From the NCBI GenBank assembly GCA_002307375.1, contig NTJI01000001.1, positions 1,612,001 to 1,676,000 on the forward strand: 64,000 nucleotides of DNA, given 5' to 3'. Shown here piece after piece: positions 1 through 12,529 of the stretch (its first letter is position 1; each line of letters starts with the position of its first letter). The position numbers and the translations under genes are program-made. The notes under the pieces are model-generated. The model was not told where the DNA came from. It was given only the letters and a program-made list of their open reading frames with translations, and searched no databases. Source of the stretch: Lysobacteraceae bacterium NML93-0399. GTDB taxonomy: Bacteria; Pseudomonadota; Gammaproteobacteria; Xanthomonadales; Xanthomonadaceae.

Positions 1-671
1 GGGTGCCTTCGTCCAATCACGACGTGCGGCGCCCGCTGCTCGTGGTGCTGCACTACACCGAGCAGGACTCGGTGCAGCGCAGTCTCGACACGTTGCGGAC
101 GGCCAACAGCGGTGGTCGCGTGAGTGCGCACTATCTGGTCGGTCAGGACGGCACGCGCTACCAGCTCGTCTCCGAAATCCACCGCGCCTGGCACGCCGGG
201 GCTGGAAGCTGGGGGCCGGTGCGCGACGTCAATTCGGCGTCGATCGGCATCGAACTCGACAACAACGGCCGCGAGCCGTTCGCCGAGCCACTGGTACAGA
301 GCCTGCTGGTGCTGCTGGAGGATCTGCAGACCCGCTGGCGGATTCCGGCGGAAAACTTCATCGCCCATTCCGATCTCGCACCCGGACGCAAGATCGACCC
401 GGGTGTGCACTTCCCGTGGAAGCGGCTGGCGCAGCATGGCTACGGTGTCTGGCCGCGCGACGACACCCCGCCCCCGCCGCCCGGCTTCGACGTGATCCAG
501 GCCCTGCGCACCGTCGGCTATCCGGTCGACGACCTCGACGCCACCGCGCGCGCGTTCCGCCTGCGGTTCCGCGCGCTGGCCGACGGCCCGCTCGACGCCG
601 AGGACCATCGCATCCTGTACGCGCTGGTGCAGGGCTGGACGATTCCGGTGCAGACGACAACGAGTCCGTAG
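1..671 (+). CDS. N-acetylmuramoyl-L-alanine amidase, AmiD-like, 5' truncated by window edge
   Basis: Zinc-dependent amidase of the Amidase_2/AmiD type, which cleaves the bond between N-acetylmuramate and L-alanine in peptidoglycan or its turnover fragments. Counting from the GTG at position 3, the zinc ligands expected for the family are visible: His17 (LHYTE), His122 (AHSDLAPGRKIDPG) and Asp132; Glu84 in IGIEL is the usual structural/catalytic acid. The C-terminal ~55 residues after a PPPPP linker resemble a small peptidoglycan-binding helical domain. The fold starts immediately at the window edge (family members have a signal peptide or lipobox further upstream), so the N-terminus is probably missing and the GTG at 3 is unlikely to be the real start. 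Family assignment is firm; cellular location is inferred. Confidence 0.85.
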   Translation, partial: VPSSNHDVRRPLLVVLHYTEQDSVQRSLDTLRTANSGGRVSAHYLVGQDGTRYQLVSEIHRAWHAGAGSWGPVRDVNSASIGIELDNNGREPFAEPLVQSLLVLLEDLQTRWRIPAENFIAHSDLAPGRKIDPGVHFPWKRLAQHGYGVWPRDDTPPPPPGFDVIQALRTVGYPVDDLDATARAFRLRFRALADGPLDAEDHRILYALVQGWTIPVQTTTSP

Positions 672-696
672 CGCCCACCGCCGGGCTGCCGGGGTC

Positions 697-1665
697 TCAG
701 CGCTGCGAGTGGCCGGTGTCGTGGTGATCGCGTCGCACGAACAGGTCGGGACGGATCAGCTCGATGAAGGCACGGGCCTGCGGTGACAGCACCTTGCCCT
801 TGCGCACCACCACGCCGTAGCTGCGTGCGGGAAACCAGTCCGACACCGGCCGCATCCCGAGCCGCGCGCTGTCGCCGTCATCCAGGCAGATCGCACTGAC
901 GATCGAGATGCCCATGCCCAGCGCCACGTACTGCTTGATGACCTCCCAGCCGCCCACTTCCAGCGCCACCGTGTAGGGCACGCGCGCCTGCTGGAAGACC
1001 TGATCGACGAGGCGGTAGGTGATCTGGCGCTTCGGCGGCAGGATCAGACCGTAGCGGCCGATCTCCTCGAGCGTCAGTCGCTTCACGCGCACGAGGGCGT
1101 GGTCGGGCGGGGTCAGCAGGATCGGGTCGAAGCGATAGACCGGCGCGTAGTCGAGATCGCCGGGCACGTCGACCATCGAACCGACGACCAGATCCACCGC
1201 ATCGCTGCGCAGCAGGTCGGTGCCGTCGGCGGTGATCGCATCCTGAAGGCGCAGGCGCACGTGCGGGTGCTGCCGGCGGAACGCGTCGACGATGCGCGGC
1301 AGCAGGTAGAGGATGGTCGAACTGTTTGCCGCGACCGTCAACTCGCCGGCGTCGAGCCCGCCGACCTCGCGCCGGAACGCGGTCGGAAGGCCGTCGATGC
1401 CCTCGACCAGCGGCCTCGCCAGCGCGTACAGCACCTCGCCCTCGCGCGTGGGCACCAGACGCCGGCCGCTGCGTTCGAGCAGCTTGACCCCGAGTTCGCG
1501 CTCGAGCGCCTGCAGCTGCAGCGAAATCGCAGGCTGGCTGACGTAAAGCGCTTCGGCCGCCCGCGACACCGAGCCCAATCGCGTGGTCTGGCAGAACGCC
1601 CGCAGTGGCTTGAGGCGGTCGCTCTTGTAGGGAAACCGTAGCCCGCTCAAGGGTTTGTCGGACAT
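697..1665 (-). CDS. LysR-family regulator, CysB-like, divergent from aceB
   Basis: A 323-aa LysR-type regulator with an N-terminal winged helix-turn-helix (about residues 20-80, including AEALYVSQPAISLQLQALE) and a C-terminal periplasmic-binding-protein-like effector domain of the CysB type. The reading frame stays open for 29 more codons upstream, but the conserved region begins just after the ATG at 1665, so that start is chosen. It is transcribed away from aceB across a 118-bp gap, the classical arrangement of a LysR regulator with its target, so control of the glyoxylate shunt is a reasonable inference. The effector cannot be read from sequence. Confidence 0.9.
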   Translation of the reverse strand: MSDKPLSGLRFPYKSDRLKPLRAFCQTTRLGSVSRAAEALYVSQPAISLQLQALERELGVKLLERSGRRLVPTREGEVLYALARPLVEGIDGLPTAFRREVGGLDAGELTVAANSSTILYLLPRIVDAFRRQHPHVRLRLQDAITADGTDLLRSDAVDLVVGSMVDVPGDLDYAPVYRFDPILLTPPDHALVRVKRLTLEEIGRYGLILPPKRQITYRLVDQVFQQARVPYTVALEVGGWEVIKQYVALGMGISIVSAICLDDGDSARLGMRPVSDWFPARSYGVVVRKGKVLSPQARAFIELIRPDLFVRRDHHDTGHSQR

Positions 1666-1783
1666 GGCACGACTCTTATAAGCCTGGCTGATGTTAGGCA
1701 TTGCCATAACTAGGTTGTCAAATACGAGTCGTCGGAGGACGGTCTGCTGCACCGCATCAGCGCTGCAACGTGAGGACAGTCCC
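1666..1783. promoter_or_regulatory. Divergent promoter/operator region between the LysR gene and aceB
   Basis: The gap is more AT-rich than its flanks. It contains a perfect palindrome CTTATAAG (1675-1682), a GCCT/AGGC inverted repeat (1682-1685 and 1696-1699) and a widely spaced pair ACGACTC (1669-1675) / GAGTCGT (1726-1732). These are candidate LysR contact points; exact promoter boxes are not certain. A GAGGA ribosome-binding site (1772-1776) precedes the aceB GTG. Confidence 0.4.
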
Positions 1784-3400
1784 GTGAATGCCGTGATCCG
1801 AACTGCCTTGGCCGAGGCCCCACCGCGCCTCGTCCTGCCACCCGGTAGCTCCTTCGATCTGCTGGGACCGGGCGCATGCGCATTCCTGTCGGACCTTCAT
1901 GCGTGCTTCGAGGCGCGGCGCGAGGCCTTGCTGGTCGCCCGCCGCGAACGCCAGGCGACATTCGACGCGGGCGCCCTGCCCGACTTCCGCAGCGACACCC
2001 GGCGCATCCGGGATGCCGAATGGCGCATTGCGCCGCTGCCCGCCGCGCTGCGCGACCGTCGCGTCGAGATCACCGGGCCGGTCGACCCGAAGATGGTCAT
2101 CAACGCGCTGAACTCGGGCGCGAACTGCTACATGGCCGATTTCGAGGACTCGACCTCCCCGACATGGGACAACCTGCTGACCGGCCAGCGTGCGCTGCGT
2201 GACGCGATCGCAGGCACGCTGGAATTCACCTCGCCGGCCGGCAAGCGCTATGCGCTGGGGCCCGAGGACCAGCGTGCGGTGCTGATCGTGCGGCCGCGCG
2301 GCTGGCATCTCGACGAGAAGCACGTGCGCATCGATGGCGAGGCGATGTCGGGCGCGCTGTTCGACGCCGGCCTGTTCGCCTTCCACAACGCCCACGCGCT
2401 GGCGGCCAGGGATCGTGGCCCCTACTTCTACATCCCCAAGCTGCAGTCAATGGAAGAGGCGCAGCTGTGGGACGACGTGCTGGACCACATCGAACGGGCC
2501 CTGGGCCTGCCGGCCGGGCAGATCCGCGTGACCGTGCTGATCGAGACGCTGCCGGCGGTGTTCGAGATGGACGAGATCCTGCATGCGCTGAAGGACCGCA
2601 TCGCCGGCCTGAACTGCGGCCGCTGGGATTACATCTTCTCGTACATCAAGACGTTCCAGCGCCACCGCGACCGCGTGCTGCCCGAGCGCGCGCAGGTCAC
2701 GATGACGCAGCCGTTCCTGAAGGCGTACTCGGAACTGCTGGTGCAGACCTGTCACCGCCGCGGCGCGCATGCGATGGGCGGCATGGCGGCGCAGATTCCG
2801 ATCGCCGGCGACGAAGCCGCGAACGATGCGGCGATGAAGCGCGTACGCGCCGACAAGCTGCGCGAAGTCACGGCCGGGCACGACGGCACTTGGGTCGCGC
2901 ATCCGGCGTTGATTCCACTGGCGAAGCAGATCTTTGACGAACGCATGCGCGGTCCGCACCAGCACGCGATGACCCGCGACGACGTGCTGGTGGGCCGCGA
3001 CGATCTGATCGCGCCGTCGATCGGCACGATCAGCCGCGCCGGCTTCAATGGCAACGTGGAAGTCTGCGTGCGCTACATCGCCGCCTGGCTCGACGGCAAC
3101 GGCTGCGTGCCGATCCACCACATGATGGAAGACGCCGCGACCGCCGAGATCGCCCGCGCGCAGCTGTGGCAGTGGATCCACTTCGCCGACGACGGTCATC
3201 CGCCGCTGCATCTCGACGACGGCACCGCGATCGACGAGGCGCTGCTCGACCGTGTGCTGCTGACGCTGCCGTCGATGCTTGCAGGCCAGGACATTCCCGG
3301 CGCATCGCGCGTCCCAGAGGCCATTGCACTGCTCGAAGACCTCACGCATCGCGACACGCTCGAGGATTTCCTGACCCTGCCGGCCTACGCCGACCTCTGA
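1784..3400 (+). CDS. aceB: Malate synthase A
   Basis: Condenses glyoxylate with acetyl-CoA to give malate, the second step of the glyoxylate shunt, in the cytosol. The 538-aa length fits AceB (E. coli 533 aa). The family signature is present as GLNCGRWDYIFSYIKTF, followed by the TMTQPFLKAY and GAHAMGGMAAQIP segments typical of class A malate synthases. The open frame extends to 1691, but GTG at 1784 is preferred: it has a GAGGA site seven bases upstream and the product then begins like the family. The next gene, aceA, supplies glyoxylate, and the divergent LysR gene is the likely regulator. Confidence 0.95.
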   Translation: MNAVIRTALAEAPPRLVLPPGSSFDLLGPGACAFLSDLHACFEARREALLVARRERQATFDAGALPDFRSDTRRIRDAEWRIAPLPAALRDRRVEITGPVDPKMVINALNSGANCYMADFEDSTSPTWDNLLTGQRALRDAIAGTLEFTSPAGKRYALGPEDQRAVLIVRPRGWHLDEKHVRIDGEAMSGALFDAGLFAFHNAHALAARDRGPYFYIPKLQSMEEAQLWDDVLDHIERALGLPAGQIRVTVLIETLPAVFEMDEILHALKDRIAGLNCGRWDYIFSYIKTFQRHRDRVLPERAQVTMTQPFLKAYSELLVQTCHRRGAHAMGGMAAQIPIAGDEAANDAAMKRVRADKLREVTAGHDGTWVAHPALIPLAKQIFDERMRGPHQHAMTRDDVLVGRDDLIAPSIGTISRAGFNGNVEVCVRYIAAWLDGNGCVPIHHMMEDAATAEIARAQLWQWIHFADDGHPPLHLDDGTAIDEALLDRVLLTLPSMLAGQDIPGASRVPEAIALLEDLTHRDTLEDFLTLPAYADL

Positions 3401-3405
3401 GTGCC

Positions 3406-3508
3406 GTGATTGGTGATTTGTGATTCGTGATTGGAAAGAGCAAGAGCACTTTCCGACGCCGATCCGCCGCTCTGTCGAATCACCAATCACCAATCACGAA
3501 TCACCAAG
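3406..3508. repeat. Inverted repeat with short iterated ATTGGTGATT units between aceB and aceA
   Basis: The left arm (about 3406-3434) is built of TGATTGGTGATT-type units and the right arm (about 3478-3508) is its near reverse complement. A long imperfect stem with a ~43-nt loop can therefore form in the aceB-aceA transcript. The right arm runs into the aceA ribosome-binding site (AAGGAG, 3506-3511). Confidence 0.7.
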
Positions 3509-3518
3509 GAGCTCCCCC

Positions 3519-4850
<1,332 letters not shown>

Positions 4851-4872
4851 GTCCTGTTGGTGTCATGACGCA

Positions 4873-4904
4873 AAGAGGCCGGGCAATGCCCGGCCTCTTC
4901 TTCT
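4873..4904 (+). terminator. Intrinsic terminator after aceA
   Basis: Perfect 10-bp stem GAGGCCGGGC / GCCCGGCCTC (4875-4884 and 4888-4897) with an AAT loop. It is extended by two A-T pairs and followed by a T-rich tail (TTCTTCT). Confidence 0.9.
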
Positions 4905-4928
4905 GCCATAACTCGGATCGTCGCCGAC

Positions 4929-7025
4929 TTATTTGCGCACGTCCTGCGTGTGCGCCTTCAGCGCATCCGCCAGCCCCGGCACGCCGTCCGCACCGGTCGG
5001 CACCGTGATGCTCGAACCCTTGAACTCTTCGCCGATCGGCTGCGAACGGCCGCCCAGGCAGGTTTCGAGGAAGCCTTCGGCCACCGCATTGAAGGCCTTG
5101 TTGTTCTCCGGCCTGTGGAAGCCGTGGCCCTCGTCAGGGAACAGCACATAGGTGACCGGGATGTTCTTCGCGGTCATCGCCTCGACGATCTGGTCGCTCT
5201 CGGCCTGCTTCACACGCGGGTCGTTGGCGCCCTGGCCGATCAACAGCGGCTTGGTGATGGCGTCGGCGCGGGTCAGTGGCGAACGCTCGGTCAGCCAGGC
5301 ACGGCCTTCTTCGGTGCGCGGATCGCCCATGCGCTTGGTCAGCTGCTCGTAGAAGCTCGCCCAATAAGGCGGCACGGTTTCGAGCAGCGTGTTGAGGTTG
5401 GCCGGGCCGACGATGTCGACGCCGCAAGCGAAGGTGTCGGGCGTAAACGTCAGGCCGACCAGGGTGGCGTAGCCGCCGTAGCTGCCGCCCATGATGGCGA
5501 CCTTGTCGGACGTGGTGACGCCGCTGTCGACCGCCCACTGCACCGCATCGAGCAGATCGTCGTGCATCTTGCCGGCCCACTCGCCGTTGCCGGCGTTGGT
5601 GAAGTCCTTGCCGAAGCCGGTCGAGCCGCGGAAGTTCACGCTCAGCACCGCGTAGCCGCGATTGGCCAGCCACTGGTCCATCGAGCTGTAGCCGTAGCCG
5701 TCGCGCGCCCACGGGCCGCCATGCACGAGCAGCACCATCGGCACGGGCGCATCCGCCTTGCCGTCGTTGTCGGCATCGGCGTGCTTGGGAAGCGTGAGAT
5801 AGCTGACGAGGGTCAGGCCGTCGCGCGACTTGAGCTCCAGCGGCCACATCGGCACCAGCGGCTTGCCATCGAGGGCAGGGCGGCCGGAGAACAGTTCGGT
5901 CAGCGTGCCTTCGGCGCCGGCCTCGCCGCGGTCGTAGCGGTAGTACCTCACCGGCGATTCGGCGGCGGAGTAGGCAACCAGCCAATGCTTGTCATCCAGG
6001 GTGCGGCTGTTGATCGACACCTCGCCCGGGCCGATCGCTTCGAGCTTGGCGAGATCGGCCTTGATCGCATCGTCGAGCGTGGTCCATTCCTCGCGCAGAT
6101 AGTTCACCGACACCGCCTGCAGCACGCCGGTGCGCGGATCGGTCAGGCTGCCGCCGACATCGGCGCGCGGGTCCTGGTGGACCAGGGTCTTCTCGCCGGT
6201 CGTGGTGTCGATCGCATACAGCGCGGCGGTGTTGCGCTCGCGCGAATCCGACATGTACAGCGTCCTGCCGTCCTCGGTGAGGCCGGCCGGCGCCGTGGTC
6301 AGCACGTCTTCGAACGGGATGTCGTCCTGCTTCTCCCAGGCGTCGCCATTGCGGCGCAGGACGTCCATGCCGCCGTCCGGGCGGCTGCGCGAGGCGTAGC
6401 GCAGCGCGTAGTCGGCATCGGCGATGTAGCCGGCGATCTGGTCGCTGTTCTGCTCCACCAGGCTGCGCTCGCCACTGGCGAGGTCGACCTTGTAGAGGTC
6501 GTGCCATTGCGGATCGCGGTCGTTCATGCCGACGAGGATAGTGTCGGGCTGGCGATGGCTGACGCCGACCACCTGGGCGGTGGTCTTGGCGAACGGCGTC
6601 AGGTCACGCGCCTCGCCACCGGCCTCGACGTCGACCGCGAACAGATGGAAGTCCTCGTCGCCGCCGGTGTCGCGCAAGTACAGCAGCGTGCCCGGCTTGT
6701 AGGTCCAGAAGTAGCTGCGGATGCCGCGCGCGGTGTCCTGGGTCACCGCCTTGGCCGCCGACGGGTCGCTGGCCGGTGCGACGAAGACGTTCATCGTCCC
6801 GTCGACGGGCGCGATCCAGCTCAGGTACTGGCCGTCGGGGCTGAGCTGCACGCCGGCGCGTTCGGGATTGCCGAACAGCGCTTCGCGCGGGATCAGTTCG
6901 ACATCGTCGAGCGACGTCGGCGCCGCAGCGGCCGGCGTCTGCGCAGTGGGTTCGGCAGGTTCGGTGCGACCGCCGCAGGCGGCCAGCGCGACGGCGATGC
7001 CGCTCGCGAGCAGGAGTTGGCGCAT
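4929..7025 (-). CDS. S9-family (prolyl-oligopeptidase) peptidase lipoprotein
   Basis: A 698-aa predicted exported lipoprotein: MRQLLLASG..LAAC with the lipobox cysteine at 17. A beta-propeller-like region follows (about 40-420), then an alpha/beta-hydrolase domain. The catalytic triad is readable: Ser515 in GGSYGGY, Asp602 in GANDPRV and His634 in DEGHGF. This is the S9C/acylaminoacyl-peptidase-like arrangement that cleaves short peptides. ATG at 7025 is chosen because it starts the signal sequence; the frame is open 22 codons further. It ends facing the aceA terminator and is probably a single-gene unit. Substrate is unknown. Confidence 0.92.
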   Translation of the reverse strand: MRQLLLASGIAVALAACGGRTEPAEPTAQTPAAAAPTSLDDVELIPREALFGNPERAGVQLSPDGQYLSWIAPVDGTMNVFVAPASDPSAAKAVTQDTARGIRSYFWTYKPGTLLYLRDTGGDEDFHLFAVDVEAGGEARDLTPFAKTTAQVVGVSHRQPDTILVGMNDRDPQWHDLYKVDLASGERSLVEQNSDQIAGYIADADYALRYASRSRPDGGMDVLRRNGDAWEKQDDIPFEDVLTTAPAGLTEDGRTLYMSDSRERNTAALYAIDTTTGEKTLVHQDPRADVGGSLTDPRTGVLQAVSVNYLREEWTTLDDAIKADLAKLEAIGPGEVSINSRTLDDKHWLVAYSAAESPVRYYRYDRGEAGAEGTLTELFSGRPALDGKPLVPMWPLELKSRDGLTLVSYLTLPKHADADNDGKADAPVPMVLLVHGGPWARDGYGYSSMDQWLANRGYAVLSVNFRGSTGFGKDFTNAGNGEWAGKMHDDLLDAVQWAVDSGVTTSDKVAIMGGSYGGYATLVGLTFTPDTFACGVDIVGPANLNTLLETVPPYWASFYEQLTKRMGDPRTEEGRAWLTERSPLTRADAITKPLLIGQGANDPRVKQAESDQIVEAMTAKNIPVTYVLFPDEGHGFHRPENNKAFNAVAEGFLETCLGGRSQPIGEEFKGSSITVPTGADGVPGLADALKAHTQDVRK

Positions 7026-7130
7026 GGTGGATTCCCCGGATGAATAGATGCCAGGCGACGCTAACGCGCCGCGCTGCGCCAGGTGTTCCAAACCCGTTAA
7101 AGCGGTGGGGTGACCGATGGCAGGGGCAGC

Positions 7131-8642
<1,512 letters not shown>

Positions 8643-8652
8643 GGCGGTTCCT

Positions 8653-8946
8653 CTAGTGGGCGATGGTGCCCGTCGCGCTGGTCGAGGCGGTGCCGGCCGG
8701 TGCCGCCGACTGCTCCTCGATCTGGCGCACCTGCGCCTCCAGCGCTTCGAGCTTCTCGCGGGTGCGCAGCAGCACCGCGCGCTGCACTTCGAATTCCTCG
8801 CGCGTGACCAGGTCCAGCTTCGACAGGCCCGACTGCAGCACCGCCTTGAAGTTCTCCTGGATGTCCTCGCGGCTCTCGCGCAAGCCCTGCGGCACCAGGC
8901 CGCTGAGGCGGCGCGCCAGGTCGTCGATGGTGGTCAGGTCGATCAT
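8653..8946 (-). CDS. ubiK: Ubiquinone biosynthesis accessory factor UbiK (BMFP domain)
   Basis: A 97-aa protein matching the YqiC/UbiK (membrane fusogenic, BMFP) family, which binds UbiJ and helps ubiquinone biosynthesis under aerobic conditions. The N-terminal LTTIDDLARRLSGLVPQGL segment and the C-terminal coiled coil (EFEVQRAVLLRTREKLEALEAQV, residues ~50-75) are diagnostic. ATG at 8946 starts the conserved region; the longer open frame upstream has no family resemblance. It is followed closely by comM and diverges from the P-II gene. The tail after the coiled coil is low-complexity Ala/Ser/Thr. Confidence 0.9.
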   Translation of the reverse strand: MIDLTTIDDLARRLSGLVPQGLRESREDIQENFKAVLQSGLSKLDLVTREEFEVQRAVLLRTREKLEALEAQVRQIEEQSAAPAGTASTSATGTIAH

Positions 8947-9024
8947 CACTGTGTCCTCGTTGCTCGGCCAGATTCGCGCGTGGTCGCCGGGACTGCCGTC
9001 GGCAGCATCCGTGAACCGCGGTAG

Positions 9025-9501
<477 letters not shown>

Positions 9502-9530
9502 TCGCGCGAGGTTCCAGGCGTCCCAAGAAG

Positions 9531-9559
9531 AAGGCCCCGCGATGCGGGGCCTTTTCTTG
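9531..9559. terminator. Terminator between the P-II gene and speE (probably bidirectional)
   Basis: Perfect 10-bp stem AAGGCCCCGC / GCGGGGCCTT (9531-9540 and 9544-9553) with a GAT loop. TTCTTGT follows on the plus strand and a run of TTCTTCTTGG on the minus strand. It lies between two convergent genes. Confidence 0.88.
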
Positions 9560-9573
9560 TGCGGCGATGGTGC

Positions 9574-10425
9574 TCAGCCTTCGCCCAGCGCTTTGGCCAC
9601 GAACGGCGGCAGCGACTGCGCGCCCTTGTGGATGTCGGCGGTGTAGTAGAGCGTCTCGAAGGCCTTGGCGCGGGCATCGGCCTCGCGGAACTCGAAGCCC
9701 TGGCCCTTGCGCGCCAGCGTGCAGCTCCACCAGCCGGTCGGATAGCACGGCTGCGGGAAGGGCAGGGTCTGGAAGCTGGTGAAGCCGGCCTTGCCCATCT
9801 CGGCGCGCATGGCCTTGATGAGATCGAGCAGCACCAGCGGCGACTCGGACTGCTGCACCAGGATGCCGTCGTCTTTGAGCGCGCGGTGACAGCTTTCAAA
9901 GAACGCCTTGTTGAACAGGCCTTCGGCGGGGCCCACCGGGTCGGTGGAATCGACGATCACCACATCCACGCTGTTCGGTGCGCAGTTCGCCATGTAGGCG
10001 ATGCCATCGTCGAACAGGATCTCGGCGCGCGCATCGCCATTGGATTCGCACAGCTCGGGGAAATACTTCTCCGCCATGCGCGTGACCTGCTCGTCGATGT
10101 CGCACTGCACGGCCTTCTCGACACCCGGGTGGCGCAACACTTCGCGCAGCGTGCCGCAGTCGCCACCGCCGATGATGACGACGGTCTTCGGGTTGGCGTG
10201 GGTGAACAGCGCCGGGTGCGACATCATCTCGTGATAGAGAAAGTTGTCGCGCGTGGTGACCATCATCGCGCCGTCGATGAGCATGACGTTGCCCCAGTCA
10301 GTCGATTCGAAGATCTCGATCTTCTGGAACGGCGACTGCACTTCGTCGAGCGTCTTGTTGACGCGGAAGCCGATCGCCGAGCCGGCGGTGTCGAAGTTCT
10401 CGTAGAGCCAGTTGGGCGCGGTCAT
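9574..10425 (-). CDS. speE: Spermidine synthase (polyamine aminopropyltransferase)
   Basis: Transfers the aminopropyl group from decarboxylated S-adenosylmethionine to putrescine, giving spermidine. The 283-aa length is normal for SpeE. The nucleotide-binding motif GGGDCGTLREVLRH and the active-site segment VDSTDPVGPAEGLF (catalytic Asp) are intact. ATG at 10425 begins MTAPNWLYENF, like homologues; the 48 codons upstream are not conserved in character. It diverges from speA, so both steps of arginine-derived polyamine synthesis are side by side; the agmatinase/ureohydrolase or AguAB step is not in this window. Confidence 0.96.
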   Translation of the reverse strand: MTAPNWLYENFDTAGSAIGFRVNKTLDEVQSPFQKIEIFESTDWGNVMLIDGAMMVTTRDNFLYHEMMSHPALFTHANPKTVVIIGGGDCGTLREVLRHPGVEKAVQCDIDEQVTRMAEKYFPELCESNGDARAEILFDDGIAYMANCAPNSVDVVIVDSTDPVGPAEGLFNKAFFESCHRALKDDGILVQQSESPLVLLDLIKAMRAEMGKAGFTSFQTLPFPQPCYPTGWWSCTLARKGQGFEFREADARAKAFETLYYTADIHKGAQSLPPFVAKALGEG

Positions 10426-10614
10426 GGAGGCGGTCCGGGAGAAATCTGCGGGGCGCGCATTGTAGCCGAGGGGCGATGGCGGCCATGGAGCAGGGCGGTT
10501 GCAAGTGTCTTGCCGGGCCGTCTGCCGGGTGCGACCTGCGCTGCTCGTGTCACCGCAGGTTCGGAACACAAGCCCTAGACTATGCGGCCTTCACGTTCGA
10601 CCGGAATGCCGCCG

Positions 10615-12504
10615 ATGACCGCCTGGTCCACCGACCACGCCCGCAAGACCTATTCGATCCCGCACTGGAGCGAGGGGTATTTCGACGTCGACGACGCGGG
10701 GCGCATCGTCGTCTCGCCGCGGGGTGCACAGGGCCCGTCGATCGCGCTGGCCGAGGCGGTGGACGCCGCGCGTGCGAACGGCGCGCAGCTGCCGATGCTG
10801 GTGCGCTTCCCCGACATCCTCGGCGACCGCCTGGCGCGGCTGCAGGACGCGTTCGCCCAGGCGCAGGCCGAGTGGGAATATCCGGGCGGCTATACGGCCG
10901 TCTATCCGATCAAGGTCAACCAGCACCGGGGCGTCGCCGGCACGCTGGCCTCGCACCACGGCGACGGCTTCGGCCTGGAAGCGGGCAGCAAGCCGGAACT
11001 GATGGCGGTGCTGGCGCTGTCGCGCCCGGGCGGCCTGGTGGTGTGCAACGGCTACAAGGACCGCGAGTACATCCGTCTGGCGCTGATCGGCCGCAAGCTG
11101 GGCCTTCAGACCTTCATCGTCGTCGAGAAGCCGTCCGAGCTGGCGCTGGTGATGGAAGAAGCCGCGGCGCTCGGCGTCAAGCCGGGCCTGGGCGTGCGTA
11201 TGCGGCTGGCGTCGCTGGGTGCAGGCAAGTGGCAGAACAGCGGCGGCGACAAGGCCAAGTTCGGCCTCAACCCGCGCCAGCTGCTGGACCTGTGGAAGAA
11301 GCTGCGCGATGCCGGCATGGGCGACTGCCTGCAGCTGCTGCATTTCCACATGGGTTCGCAGATCTCCAACGTCCGCGACATCGCCAACGGCATGCGCGAG
11401 GCGGTGCGCTATTTCGTCGAACTCACGAAGCTCGGCGCCGTGATCAGCCACGTCGACGTCGGCGGCGGCCTCGGCGTCGATTACGAGGGCACGCGCTCGC
11501 GCAGCTACAACTCGGTCAATTACGGCGTGCGCCAGTACGCGGGCTCGATCGTGCAGCCGCTGGCCCAGGCCTGCGCCGAGCATGGCCTGACGCCGCCGCG
11601 CATCGTCACCGAATGCGGCCGCGCGATGACCGCGCATCACGCGGTGCTGGTCGCCAATGTCTCGGAAGTCGAGCGCGCGCCCGAAGGCCGCGTGCCGGAC
11701 GTGCACGACGACGAACCGGCCGTGGTCGCGAACCTGCGCGAACTGCACGGCGAGCTGACCTCGCGCCCGGCGGTCGAGCTGTTCCACGAGGCGCAGCACC
11801 AGCACGCCGAAGGTCTGGCGCTGTACGCGCTCGGCCAGCTCGATCTGGTGCATCGCGCGCGCATCGACGATCTGTTCTATGCGATCGCGCATGCCGTGCG
11901 CGCACGCCTGACCTTCGACGAGAAGAGCCACCGTCCGCTGCTCGACGAGCTCAACGAGCGCCTGGTCGACAAGTACTTCGTCAATTTCAGCGTGTTCGAA
12001 TCGATGCCCGACGTGTGGGCGATCGACCAGGTGTTTCCGATCGTGCCGATCGAGCGTCTCGATGAACTGCCCGACCGCCGCGGCGTGATCGCCGATCTGA
12101 CCTGCGACTCAGACGGCAAGATCGACACCTATGTCGAGAACGAGGATCTCGACACCTCGCTGCCGCTGCATCCCTTGAAGCCCGGCGAGCAGTACCGCCT
12201 GGGCTTCTTCATGGTCGGCGCCTACCAGGAAATCCTGGGCGACATCCACAACCTGTTCGGCGACACCGACGCGGTCGAAGTGAAGATCGAGGGCGACGGC
12301 ATCGCGGTCGCGCAGCAGCGCCGCGGCGACACCACCGACGTGATGCTCGACTACGTCGGCTACAAGCTGTCGGACCTGCGTGCGCGCTACACCGCGCTGG
12401 TCGACGATGCATCGCTGGCGGCAGATGAGTCGCAGCGGCTCAAGGACGCGCTGGAAGCCGGGCTGACCGGCTACACCTATCTGGACGACACGCCGCTGGA
12501 GTGA
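10615..12504 (+). CDS. speA: Biosynthetic arginine decarboxylase
   Basis: PLP-dependent group IV decarboxylase converting arginine to agmatine. The 629-aa length compares with 658 for E. coli SpeA. Recognisable segments are YPIKVNQ (PLP lysine), HFHMGSQISN, DVGGGLGVDYEGT and TECGRAMTAHHAVLV. The C-terminal part carries CDSDGKID, which places the active-site Cys. Two in-frame starts exist: ATG 10582 and ATG 10615. Neither has a strong ribosome-binding site; 10615 is chosen because MTAWSTDHARKTYSIPHW matches the family N-terminus. It diverges from speE, suggesting coordinated polyamine control. Confidence 0.95.
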   Translation: MTAWSTDHARKTYSIPHWSEGYFDVDDAGRIVVSPRGAQGPSIALAEAVDAARANGAQLPMLVRFPDILGDRLARLQDAFAQAQAEWEYPGGYTAVYPIKVNQHRGVAGTLASHHGDGFGLEAGSKPELMAVLALSRPGGLVVCNGYKDREYIRLALIGRKLGLQTFIVVEKPSELALVMEEAAALGVKPGLGVRMRLASLGAGKWQNSGGDKAKFGLNPRQLLDLWKKLRDAGMGDCLQLLHFHMGSQISNVRDIANGMREAVRYFVELTKLGAVISHVDVGGGLGVDYEGTRSRSYNSVNYGVRQYAGSIVQPLAQACAEHGLTPPRIVTECGRAMTAHHAVLVANVSEVERAPEGRVPDVHDDEPAVVANLRELHGELTSRPAVELFHEAQHQHAEGLALYALGQLDLVHRARIDDLFYAIAHAVRARLTFDEKSHRPLLDELNERLVDKYFVNFSVFESMPDVWAIDQVFPIVPIERLDELPDRRGVIADLTCDSDGKIDTYVENEDLDTSLPLHPLKPGEQYRLGFFMVGAYQEILGDIHNLFGDTDAVEVKIEGDGIAVAQQRRGDTTDVMLDYVGYKLSDLRARYTALVDDASLAADESQRLKDALEAGLTGYTYLDDTPLE

Positions 12505-12529
12505 CACCTGCGGCGTTGCGGACGCGCTC

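Noticed and set aside
4950..7043. Plus-strand 697-codon open frame
   Set aside because: Antisense to the S9 peptidase whose catalytic triad and lipobox are clear.
10582..10614. Upstream ATG of speA at 10582
   Set aside because: No ribosome-binding site, and the extra 11 residues do not look like the family; ATG 10615 fits better, though the choice is not certain.
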